DNA of 34,155 nucleotides from Candidatus Falkowbacteria bacterium CG10_big_fil_rev_8_21_14_0_10_37_14 (lineage in GTDB: Bacteria > Patescibacteriota > Patescibacteriia > Patescibacteriales > Patescibacteriaceae): the NCBI GenBank assembly GCA_002778705.1, contig PFAM01000017.1, positions 1 to 34,155 on the forward strand, written 5' to 3'. Below are positions 24,658-31,260 of the stretch, in pieces. The translations under genes and the position numbers were made by a program. The number at the start of each line of letters is the position of its first letter. Within the stretch, counting starts at the first letter, position 1. Under the pieces are notes generated by a model. That model was not told the origin of the DNA, made no database searches, and saw only the letters and a program-made list of their open reading frames with translations.

Positions 24658-25197
24658 TTAAGGTAGACAAGTGGAACCAACCGCACAATAGCCACAGCAA
24701 GGTTTTAAGTTGTCTTCACAAGAGCAAATATCGTTTTGAACACATAGTAAACCGGGCAAAGCTACGCAATTATCAGCAACTAAATCTGCAAAGCCTTGAA
24801 TTAAGCAGTAGTTAATATTATAAGTCTTACCCTCTGTGCCTTGGCGGTAAACATATTCTTTGTCAGGGCAACCGCCACCAGATCGAGACTTAGGATTCAT
24901 TGGCACCTTAGCCATATAAGTTTTGAAGCCATCAGAAGACAAAAATGGCTGACCAGGTATTATCTGATTATCAGTTGGGTAAAAATCGTATTCATTTAGG
25001 TAGCGATCAAGAGCATTTTGTAATTGGCGAATCTCTGATAAACGTTTAATGTCCAGGGCTCGACCCCGGGCGCTAGATAAAGAAACTGTAGCTAAAGACG
25101 CTAGAACACCGACGACCACCACAATAACTAAGGTCTCTAAAAGCGTGAACCCTAAAAAAATTTGCTTTGTGGTAAGCCCCCTCCTATTAATGTTCAT
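24658..25197 (-). CDS. Type IV pilin-like (pseudopilin) protein, cysteine-rich C-terminus
   Basis: This 179-residue protein has a prepilin signal: a basic leader (MNINRRGLTTKQIFLG) with cleavage expected between G and FTLLETLVIVVVVGVLASLA, including Glu at position 5 of the mature protein. The remainder follows the pilin pattern ATVSLSSARGRALDIKRLSEIRQLQNALDRYLNEYDFYPTD. The last 60 residues hold nine cysteines (CVALPGLLCVQNDICSCEDNLKPCCGYCAVGSTC), suggesting a disulfide-stabilised tip. It starts 2 bases after hpf, so it ends a long operon. The assembly machinery is not in this window. Confidence 0.9.
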   Translation of the reverse strand: MNINRRGLTTKQIFLGFTLLETLVIVVVVGVLASLATVSLSSARGRALDIKRLSEIRQLQNALDRYLNEYDFYPTDNQIIPGQPFLSSDGFKTYMAKVPMNPKSRSGGGCPDKEYVYRQGTEGKTYNINYCLIQGFADLVADNCVALPGLLCVQNDICSCEDNLKPCCGYCAVGSTCLP

Positions 25198-25199
25198 AA

Positions 25200-25520
25200 T
25201 TATTGACGCTTTAAATTTAAAATCTTCTCTTTATTTTTTATAATCATATCCTGTAAGTGATCTTTAACCTTATCAATGGCCTTGTATAAATCCTTTTCGG
25301 TTTTTTCTATACGTAACAAATCTCCAGGAACTGATAAATTAGCTTCGGCACGAAAAATTTCACCTTTTAAATGGTGCTTAGTGGTTAACTCTACTTCAAA
25401 ATCAGCTTGAATAACCTTTAGGTCACCGAGATATTTATCCAACATACTCATCTTTTCTTGAATGTAATCGCTAATCGCTGGCGTTAATTCTAAACCGCTA
25501 GCTTTAATGTTTAGCTTCAT
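25200..25520 (-). CDS. hpf: Short ribosome hibernation-promoting factor (HPF/RaiA family)
   Basis: This 106-residue protein has the S30AE/sigma-54-modulation fold: MKLNIKASGLELTPAISDYIQEKMSMLDKYLGD, then VELTTKHHLKGEIFRAEANLSVPG and EKTEKDLYKAIDKVKDHLQDMI. It binds the decoding centre and silences ribosomes in low-growth states. It is the short form, lacking the C-terminal dimerisation domain of long HPF. Position in a run with frr and rseP fits a translation and envelope operon. Confidence 0.93.
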   Translation of the reverse strand: MKLNIKASGLELTPAISDYIQEKMSMLDKYLGDLKVIQADFEVELTTKHHLKGEIFRAEANLSVPGDLLRIEKTEKDLYKAIDKVKDHLQDMIIKNKEKILNLKRQ

Positions 25521-25537
25521 ATAATTACTTAAGTTAA

Positions 25538-26707
25538 TTAATTAAACCAACTGGAAATACGACAAGTTAAACAACCTAGTCTAGAAATATCGCCCCAAGT
25601 AACAGCGGCAATCAAAAGCATCAACAAGATGAAGAAAGAATTATGTATCATAGCTTCTGTAGTTTCTTTGATTGGCTTGCCACGCAATTTTTCTATCAAT
25701 AAAAATAATAAACGACCACCGTCTAGAGCCGGAATAGGCAAAATGTTAATGACGGCCAAATTTACAGACAACATTGCGGTAAAATTAATTAAATAAGCCC
25801 AACCTAAGGTTGCCATTTGTCCAGTTAAAGAAGCTATACCAACTGGCCCAGCCACTCCGCCCTCCACCATCTTACCTCTAAATAGCCCTGACAACAAATC
25901 CCAAAAACCCAACAAGACGGAAATTAATAGAATGCCAGCCGACTTAATACCATAAATAATAGCCAAATACCAAGGATATTTAACAATGGATACTTCCCCA
26001 ATACCAATACCAATACCAGCCGTAGAAGTGCCAGTCAAAGCCTGTGGTGTAATACCTTTAGTTATTAAATCCTGACCTCGACGAAATTGATAATATAAGA
26101 CTTGACTATTTTTATCGCCGACATATTTTTGAATTTCTGGAACAGTGCCAAAAACATTACCATCAATAGACATAATAACATCTCCGGGCTTAACATCAGA
26201 CCTGTCGGCTGGAGATTTACTATTAACCGACATTACTTGAATAAATCTTGGAGAACTAATAGTACCGGCCGGAGCAGCGTCTTCAGACATTTGTGGCACA
26301 CCAATAGCAAAGGCAATAATTAATAAAACGACAGCCAAAACCATATTCATTACCACACCAGCTACTAAAATTAAAGCTCTTTGCCAGACCGGGCGACCAA
26401 CAAAACTGGTTTTATCATGACCATCACCGCCAGATTCACCTTTAATTTTTACAAAGCCACCAAGTGGAATCCAATTTAAAGAATAGACTGTGCCATGCTT
26501 AGTGTCAGCTTCGGTCAATTCACGTGCACCCCAAACCCAGCGCCAGCCACCACCCACTTTTCTCTGAACACCAAGAAAACGAGGAGGAAAACCAAAGCCA
26601 AATTCATCACAAGTTACACCACACTTTCTGGCGGTAATAAAATGACCCAGTTCATGAACTAAAACCAATAAACCTAAAATTATTACAAAAGCTATAATCG
26701 CTAACAT
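25538..26707 (-). CDS. rseP: Site-2 zinc metalloprotease RseP
   Basis: This 389-residue intramembrane M50 protease has the HExxH zinc site HELGH at residues 18-22 in the first membrane segment. A PDZ domain spans about residues 150-220 (VMSVNSKSPADRSDVKPGDVIMSIDG). The third conserved block is NILPIPALDGGRLLF, which supplies the Asp zinc ligand. RseP cleaves membrane-spanning anti-sigma factors and signal-peptide remnants. It lies between frr and hpf with short spacers. No RseA-like substrate is adjacent, so its targets are unknown. Confidence 0.97.
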   Translation of the reverse strand: MLAIIAFVIILGLLVLVHELGHFITARKCGVTCDEFGFGFPPRFLGVQRKVGGGWRWVWGARELTEADTKHGTVYSLNWIPLGGFVKIKGESGGDGHDKTSFVGRPVWQRALILVAGVVMNMVLAVVLLIIAFAIGVPQMSEDAAPAGTISSPRFIQVMSVNSKSPADRSDVKPGDVIMSIDGNVFGTVPEIQKYVGDKNSQVLYYQFRRGQDLITKGITPQALTGTSTAGIGIGIGEVSIVKYPWYLAIIYGIKSAGILLISVLLGFWDLLSGLFRGKMVEGGVAGPVGIASLTGQMATLGWAYLINFTAMLSVNLAVINILPIPALDGGRLLFLLIEKLRGKPIKETTEAMIHNSFFILLMLLIAAVTWGDISRLGCLTCRISSWFN

Positions 26708-26739
26708 AAATTATTATTATTTTCTTAAACCACCCAGCA

Positions 26740-27294
26740 CTAAATAGTCATAATGTCTTTTTCTTTTTTATCACGCAAATCTTTAACAGTTTCATTTTGT
26801 TTAACAACATATTCATCCAATTCTTTCAAAAAACGGAATCTATCATCTTCAGTAATAGTTTTATCTTTTTCACCAACTTCAATAGCTGATTTAACCTCGT
26901 CACGACAATTACGAATTTCTACACGAGCTGATTCCATTTTGACATTTAATTTCTTAACCAAATCTTTGCGATTTTCTTCGGTTAATTGTGGAACTGATAA
27001 ACGTAATCGATCGCCTTCATTTACCACGCTAAGTCCTAAATCAGCTGTCATGATGGCCTTTTCAATATCCTTAGAAACACTCTTGTCCCAGGGAACAACA
27101 ATTAAACTACTAGCATCAGACACATTAATATTAGCCAAAGCATTAAGTGGTGTTCTAACACCATAAGCTTCGACGAACACGTTGTCTAAAATAGCTGGAT
27201 TAGCTCGCCCCGTACGCAAAGTAGCAGTGTCACGCTGAAAAAAATCTAGCACGGCTCGGAAATCAGCCTCCTTAAGAGAGATAAACTGGTTCAT
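26740..27294 (-). CDS. frr: Ribosome recycling factor
   Basis: This 184-residue protein splits post-termination ribosomes with EF-G. Hallmarks are the triple-helix start FQRDTATLRTGRANPAILDNVFVEAYG, TPLNALANINVSDASSLIVVPWDK, and the C-terminal helices VKKLNVKMESARVEIRNCRDEVKS and EKDKTITEDDRFRFLKELDEYV. Length and order match the family. Confidence 0.98.
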   Translation of the reverse strand: MNQFISLKEADFRAVLDFFQRDTATLRTGRANPAILDNVFVEAYGVRTPLNALANINVSDASSLIVVPWDKSVSKDIEKAIMTADLGLSVVNEGDRLRLSVPQLTEENRKDLVKKLNVKMESARVEIRNCRDEVKSAIEVGEKDKTITEDDRFRFLKELDEYVVKQNETVKDLRDKKEKDIMTI

Positions 27295-27314
27295 ATATTT
27301 TGTTAAATTAACTT

Positions 27315-28376
27315 TTATTTATCCCAACGCCTGGTAGCTAAATAAATTCGGCCATCTTGGGTGACATCAGTTTCCAGACGCCAACCTCGACGGGCTGTTG
27401 GCAAACGTAAACTTTGCCAAGTGCGGCCACCATCCACAGTACTGTAAAAAACATAATCTGTCACATAGTATATTTTGTTCACATCTTGTTGACTAATTAC
27501 TACGTCATTAATCTGGGCTTTCTTTTCTGGAGTGATTAAATCAATAGCAGTCCAATCATCACCATCGTTAACAGTTTTTAACAAACCATAACTAGTGGCC
27601 ATAATCCAAAGACCTTGCTGACGATTGGAAGTGGTAATGGTACTAATTTTATTTAGCAAACTAAAGGACTTAAACTTATCTTTAAGATCGGTCCATGTTT
27701 CTCCACCATCTATGGTTCTAAATATTTTATTATCTGTTTGAGCAAATAAGATCCGACTATCAAAATGACTCATAACTAAGGACTTAACAGACCTTTCAAA
27801 ACGACCAACGGTGCGCCAATTTACACCACTATCTTCACTTTTTAAAATCTCGCCTTTGGCGTTAGACATATACAGCGTGGATGGTGCGTAATTATCAACG
27901 ACAACACTATACATTAAAATATCAGATCGAGCATCAGCATAAACACGATCCCAAAAACGACCACAATCAGTTGACCTCCATAGACTAGGACCAGACACAG
28001 CATACCAAGTACAACGATTTTGGAAGTCAACAGCTAGACTAGCAATGGGTCGATTGCCTAAACGTTCAGCTTTCTGCCAAGAATCGCCATAATTATAGCT
28101 ATAATATAGACCGTTAGACAAGGAACCAAAAAATAAACCTTGTTTATCAGTAGGATCACTACGCAACTCAACGACATCCAAATCAGCGATGGATATTGGT
28201 TGATCCGCAGGACTTAACACAGTAGCAGTCTGTTTCCAGCTACGACCAAAATCATCAGAACGAAAAACACCACCAGCCATACTTTCACTAACACTACCAC
28301 CACCTAAATTGATTGTACAAGCCGACAAACTTAAGATCAAAATGACCAAGACTGCCAACATCGTCCCCTTGAACAT
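27315..28376 (-). CDS. Lipoprotein with BNR/sortilin-type beta-propeller repeats
   Basis: This 353-residue protein starts with a lipoprotein signal peptide (MFKGTMLAVLVILILSLSAC), with lipobox LSAC and lipidation expected at Cys20. Repeated Asp-box motifs (SxDxGxxW) follow: SDDFGRSWKQ, SYNYGDSWQK, STDCGRFWDR, SEDSGVNWRT, TIDGGETWTD, VNDGDDWTAI and STVDGGRTWQS, consistent with a seven-bladed propeller. Such photosystem-II-assembly or sortilin-like propellers bind proteins or sugars on the cell surface. It lies 10 bases downstream of holB and 20 bases before frr. Confidence 0.9.
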   Translation of the reverse strand: MFKGTMLAVLVILILSLSACTINLGGGSVSESMAGGVFRSDDFGRSWKQTATVLSPADQPISIADLDVVELRSDPTDKQGLFFGSLSNGLYYSYNYGDSWQKAERLGNRPIASLAVDFQNRCTWYAVSGPSLWRSTDCGRFWDRVYADARSDILMYSVVVDNYAPSTLYMSNAKGEILKSEDSGVNWRTVGRFERSVKSLVMSHFDSRILFAQTDNKIFRTIDGGETWTDLKDKFKSFSLLNKISTITTSNRQQGLWIMATSYGLLKTVNDGDDWTAIDLITPEKKAQINDVVISQQDVNKIYYVTDYVFYSTVDGGRTWQSLRLPTARRGWRLETDVTQDGRIYLATRRWDK

Positions 28377-28386
28377 ATATTTTTGA

Positions 28387-29394
28387 TTATAAATTGATAA
28401 CTAGATTTTCTAAAACGGCTTTAGGGCTAACATTAGCCTTTAATTGCCAATCGGCTTCAACCAGAGCTCGATTAAAATTTAAAATTCTTTGACGACCTAA
28501 ACGACTAACTAAAGCGTTATAGCTATCTAAACCTCGACGATAAACTACTAAATCATCAGCTTGAGCCGAAACTAACAACCAGTCACGAGCAATAATTTTC
28601 CAGCTATCAATAGTTTCTGTAGCACTCTCGGAATCTGCGCCATATTTTAATTTATCGAGAGCTGACAAGCGATCGCTTAGTGGTTGGTCGGCAATTTGTA
28701 AAAGATAATCCAAGCGTGCTAATTGACTTTGCCGAAGCTTATCATTATTAAGCCAGTCCAAGGCCAGTGCGGGACGACCACCAGAAATAGCTACCGCCTC
28801 GTGGATAGCTGATCTTTCAAAAGATTTTTCTAATAAATATTCACTTAATACCTTAGACGAGGCTGGACGCAAACGAAAAACCTGACTACGAGAGACAACC
28901 GTTTTTGGCAAAGCTTCCAGATTATCAGCCAGAAGAACAATGATTGCGCGCCTAGACGGCTCCTCTAAAGTTTTTAAAAGAGCGTTGGCGGAAGCTTCGT
29001 TTAACAAAGAAGCTTCGTTAATTAAACCAAAACAATAAGAATCGCTATCAACACTGCGATTTAAGTGGCTGATAAAATCTCTGGTCGGCTCTATGCCAAC
29101 TAATTTAGAATCTTCCTCGCGATCTAAAGTGACCAAATTAGGGTGATTACCAATAGCCAGCTGATGGCAAGAAGCACATTGCAAACAGGGGTGGCCATCA
29201 CGACTAGATAGGCACAGTAAACCTTGAGCCCAATACATAGCAGTTTGCTTCTTACCGACAGCACTAGGACCACTAAAAATATAGCTTCCTGACAAATTAA
29301 GACCTGATAATCTGGACTGATGTGCCAAAGAAGCCAACTGGTTAACCACGGCTTGATTGCCTAAATTATTCATTTTTAAGGCCTCTGATATCAT
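28387..29394 (-). CDS. holB: DNA polymerase III delta-prime clamp-loader subunit
   Basis: This 335-residue AAA+ protein has an atypical P-loop GPSAVGKKQT (42-51), a four-cysteine zinc module (C61, C70, C73, C76), the Walker-B-like NEASLLNEASANALLKTLEEP and the sensor-1 SRSQVFRLR in place of the usual SRCQ. A C-terminal helical domain (DWLLVSAQADDLVVYRRGL) follows. The P-loop, with the extra K in GKKQT, fits a subunit that need not hydrolyse ATP. Its length and lack of a long C-terminal tau region favour HolB over DnaX. Start at 29394 or the in-frame Met at residue 8. Confidence 0.9.
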   Translation of the reverse strand: MISEALKMNNLGNQAVVNQLASLAHQSRLSGLNLSGSYIFSGPSAVGKKQTAMYWAQGLLCLSSRDGHPCLQCASCHQLAIGNHPNLVTLDREEDSKLVGIEPTRDFISHLNRSVDSDSYCFGLINEASLLNEASANALLKTLEEPSRRAIIVLLADNLEALPKTVVSRSQVFRLRPASSKVLSEYLLEKSFERSAIHEAVAISGGRPALALDWLNNDKLRQSQLARLDYLLQIADQPLSDRLSALDKLKYGADSESATETIDSWKIIARDWLLVSAQADDLVVYRRGLDSYNALVSRLGRQRILNFNRALVEADWQLKANVSPKAVLENLVINL

Positions 29395-29450
29395 AATGTC
29401 ATTTTAACACAGAGGACTAAAAAACTCAACTTATCACTTAATTAAATATT

Positions 29451-30290
29451 TCATACAAGTTCTAGTCGTTTTCTGATTTTATAAGTATCCCCATGGCTTA
29501 ATAATCCTCGATAAGAGCTGATGGTTTCTGGCTTGGGATTATTTTGCAGTTTTCTGATAACTCGCAGCTTGGTAACGGCTCTAAGTTGTCTGTGATGTGG
29601 AAAATGCACCCAGCCCAAGAAATCTACACCCGAAGAATAAGTCTTAATAAATAGTTTATCAGGATGTAATTCCAGTTTTAATTGTTTGGCTAAAAAATCT
29701 CTAATCAATGGAATGCAGTTTAATAATTCTTGCTTAGTGTCCGCTAAAATCACAAAATCATCAGCATAACGGATATAATATTTTAGTTTTAATTCTTGTT
29801 TAATATATCGATCAAATTCATTGAGATAGATATTGGAAAATAACTGCGAGGTTAAATTACCTAAAGGCAAGCCAACACCTACTTGCTTGCTATGAAAACT
29901 TGCCAAGATGGTTTCAATCAACCACAATACATCGGTATCTACAATTTGTCGTTTTAAGATATTCCGTAAAACAGCTTGATCAATACTGGCAAAAAATTTC
30001 CTGATATCACCTTTCAAAACATAACAAGTTTTAGTGTGATTCTTGGAAACCTTGCCGGCAAAATACTTAAAACGGTCTAAAGCTTTATGGACGCCTTTAC
30101 CGACACGGCAAGAATAACTGTCATAAATAAAGCGGCTATCAAAATAATCATAAAGCGCTTGATGCAACAGATGATGGACGAGGCGATCACGAACCGTGGC
30201 TTTATGAATGATACGGGGCTTGGGGTCGGAGATGTTAAAGACATGATAGTCATCATGACAATAAGTTTTGTTTAATAAGCTACTGTGCAA
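29451..30290 (-). CDS. DGR reverse transcriptase
   Basis: A 279-residue RT read from a TTG at 30290. Motifs in order: HKATVRDRLVHHLLH (29-43), the first catalytic aspartate in KGDIRKFFASID (D95), GVGLPLGNLTSQLFSNIYLN (138-157), YIRYADDFVIL with YADD at 175-178, HPDKLFIK and VDFLGWVHF. Most RTs read QGxxxSP in motif 4; DGR RTs read [LIV]GxxxSQ, and this one has LGNLTSQ, the diagnostic swap. Upstream to 30419 the minus strand still encodes family-like N-terminal sequence, but in broken frames (separate entry), so the track here lacks about 40 residues. Function, if active, is error-prone copying of template-repeat RNA at adenines into cDNA. It lies downstream of the template repeat and ends 56 bases before holB starts. 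Confidence 0.92.
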   Translation of the reverse strand: MHSSLLNKTYCHDDYHVFNISDPKPRIIHKATVRDRLVHHLLHQALYDYFDSRFIYDSYSCRVGKGVHKALDRFKYFAGKVSKNHTKTCYVLKGDIRKFFASIDQAVLRNILKRQIVDTDVLWLIETILASFHSKQVGVGLPLGNLTSQLFSNIYLNEFDRYIKQELKLKYYIRYADDFVILADTKQELLNCIPLIRDFLAKQLKLELHPDKLFIKTYSSGVDFLGWVHFPHHRQLRAVTKLRVIRKLQNNPKPETISSYRGLLSHGDTYKIRKRLELV

Positions 30291-30419
30291 GTTTACTAAA
30301 TTATCGGCAAGCTGTAATTAAAAATCTAAAACATCCTGCTTTCTTCGTTTGCCACACAAAAATTTTTCCCAAGTAATCAATAAATTATTTAACGCAATAA
30401 TTTTATCAAAAGTATGCAA
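30291..30419 (-). pseudogene. Frame-disrupted 5' end of the DGR reverse transcriptase gene
   Basis: In the RT frame, TTG at 30417-30419 starts HTFDKIIALNNLLITWEKF, which looks like the normal DGR-RT N-terminus. After a four-T run near 30361-30364 (five would keep frame) the conserved GKRRKQDVLDF continues in a shifted frame, meets TAA, then LQLADN. An extra T at 30299-30302 returns to the RT frame at LVNLHSSLLNKTY. In the RT frame itself a TAG at 30327-30329 blocks readthrough. So two compensating indels plus a stop separate the N-terminus from the RT domain. Confidence 0.65.
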
Positions 30420-30460
30420 CAAAACTCTTTTAGTGGACCCCCCCCCCAACGCAATTTCCT
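30414..30460 (+). other. Out-of-frame avd leader with a 10-C tract
   Basis: ATG at 30414 reads MQQNSFSGPPP, entering ten consecutive C at 30438-30447. With eleven (or eight) C the frame would join THE avd frame exactly (PPPPTQFPLVIIKTKEAYLLW). With ten it runs to a stop. This looks like the real avd start held out of frame by the homopolymer. Confidence 0.6.
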
Positions 30461-30808
30461 TTGGTTATTATTAAAACTAAAGAGGCTTATTTGCTCTGGC
30501 ATAATTTTTTAGTTAATTTAAAACGGATAGATCGATACACTGTTGGGCAACGGATTGATGACACTTTTCTTACTTTATTAGAACTGTTATTTCGCGCCAG
30601 CTTTGCTTACGACAAATTTGAGAAACTAGCTTTAATATCACAAGCCATCGGCAAGCGAGACTTACTGAATTTTTTCTTACAACTTGGCTGGGAGCATAAA
30701 ATCATTCCTCACAAAATGTATAGCGATTTAATCATTCGTTTGGATGAAATCGGGCGGATGCTCGGAGGCTGGAAAAAAAGCTTGGCAGAAAAAACTCCCG
30801 CCAAATAG
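30461..30808 (+). CDS. avd: Avd-like DGR accessory protein (four-helix bundle)
   Basis: A 115-residue, mostly helical, basic protein: VIIKTKEAYLLWHNFLVNLKRIDRYTVGQRIDDTFLTLLELLFRASFAYDKFEKLALISQAIGK, then RDLLNFFLQLGWEHKIIPHKMYSDLIIRLDEIGRMLGGWKK. The KTKEAYLLWH...YTVGQRIDDTF and L..IGRMLGGW pattern is that of the Avd/S23-related accessory proteins that form a pentameric barrel and bind the DGR RT and RNA. The TTG at 30461 is the longest open frame but has no SD; a likelier start at ATG 30414 is out of frame because of a 10-C tract. It is encoded on the strand opposite to RT, template and target, and its stop lies 20 bases before the template repeat's 3' edge. Confidence 0.82.
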   Translation: MVIIKTKEAYLLWHNFLVNLKRIDRYTVGQRIDDTFLTLLELLFRASFAYDKFEKLALISQAIGKRDLLNFFLQLGWEHKIIPHKMYSDLIIRLDEIGRMLGGWKKSLAEKTPAK

Positions 30809-30828
30809 TAGGAGAAATCAAATGAGTG

Positions 30829-30946
30829 GCGGAGACCGAACACACAGTAGTTGTCATTCCAGTCGTTCTCGAAATAGTTGAGATTGAAGTTGTAATCGTC
30901 ATCCGAATTCCGATTGATGTAGGGCACGTGATGGTTGCCATCGGCA
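30829..30946 (-). repeat. DGR template repeat (TR)
   Basis: This 118-base sequence (118 positions aligned at a constant offset of 447) matches the variable repeat at 31276-31393 with 11 differences: 30851, 30852, 30854, 30867, 30878, 30879, 30896, 30909, 30920, 30921 and 30936. All but 30921 are T on the plus strand, that is A in the minus-sense template. The template has 32 A by my count, many in AAC/AAT codons. Its 3' edge (TACTGTGTGTTCGGTCTCCGC plus one) has a single A and no mismatch, as expected of the initiation-of-mutagenic-homology segment. The ORF reading through it is not supported as a gene. Confidence 0.94.
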
Positions 30947-30950
30947 GATA

Positions 30951-31034
30951 TGCGATAAACTATCTTGGACACTGCAAGCAACGCCGGTCGCTTGTTGTAT
31001 TTTATCCGAAGCCCGGGCTCCTTAGTTTATCGCA
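30951..31034 (-). ncRNA. Structured element abutting the 5' edge of the template repeat
   Basis: Perfect 12-bp complementary arms TGCGATAAACTA (31023-31034 on the minus strand) and TAGTTTATCGCA (30951-30962) enclose 60 bases. Inside lies an 8-bp hairpin CAAGCGAC-CGGC-GTTGCTTG (30975-30994, one G:U pair) and a self-complementary AGCCCGGGCT (31010-31019). The outer stem ends 4 bases before the template repeat. This is the place where the DGR RNA is expected to carry structure. It is not a tRNA: there is no T-arm, anticodon arm or CCA pattern. Confidence 0.65.
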
Positions 31035-31184
31035 CCGACTAATCTGATTTTTTTACCAAAAGTCGCTCTCACTTGTTAAGCGTTACCTAACAAATAACTG
31101 GCTGATATTTTTAGCAAAGGCAGGACGGCATTGAGCCTTAGCCCAATATCTTAACCACTGCCTAAAATTATTTTATACAAAAAT
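31035..31184. other. Spacer between template-repeat leader and variable repeat
   Basis: No gene is supported. A small inverted repeat TTGTTA...TAACAA occurs at about 31074-31092. No convincing -35/-10 pair for the template transcript is visible on the minus strand. Confidence 0.4.
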
Positions 31185-31210
31185 AGAGCATTTGTAAATA
31201 CAAATGCTCT
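31185..31210 (-). terminator. Perfect 12-bp hairpin downstream of the DGR target gene
   Basis: AGAGCATTTGTA, two-base centre, TACAAATGCTCT. On the minus strand it is followed by ATTTTTG, so it probably terminates the target-gene transcript. It is also 65 bases beyond the variable repeat, and could act as a cruciform like those reported near DGR target sites. Confidence 0.8.
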
Positions 31211-31260
31211 AAAAAAATTCAAAGGAACTAAAGAATTAATTAGCAAAGAAGCTAAGTGTC

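Noticed and set aside
6228-30329. Recoding of TAA/TAG as sense codons, given several in-frame stops
   Set aside because: Intact housekeeping genes end normally at TAA and TAG, so the stops in accessory genes are better read as lesions.
30709-30981. A minus-strand open frame running through the template repeat
   Set aside because: The frame exists because the template derives from a gene copy; it has no SD, starts inside the structured element and its C-terminal part is the antisense of avd.
30951-31034. tRNA-like cloverleaf
   Set aside because: The stem is 12 bp rather than 7, with no T-loop, anticodon arm or discriminator pattern.
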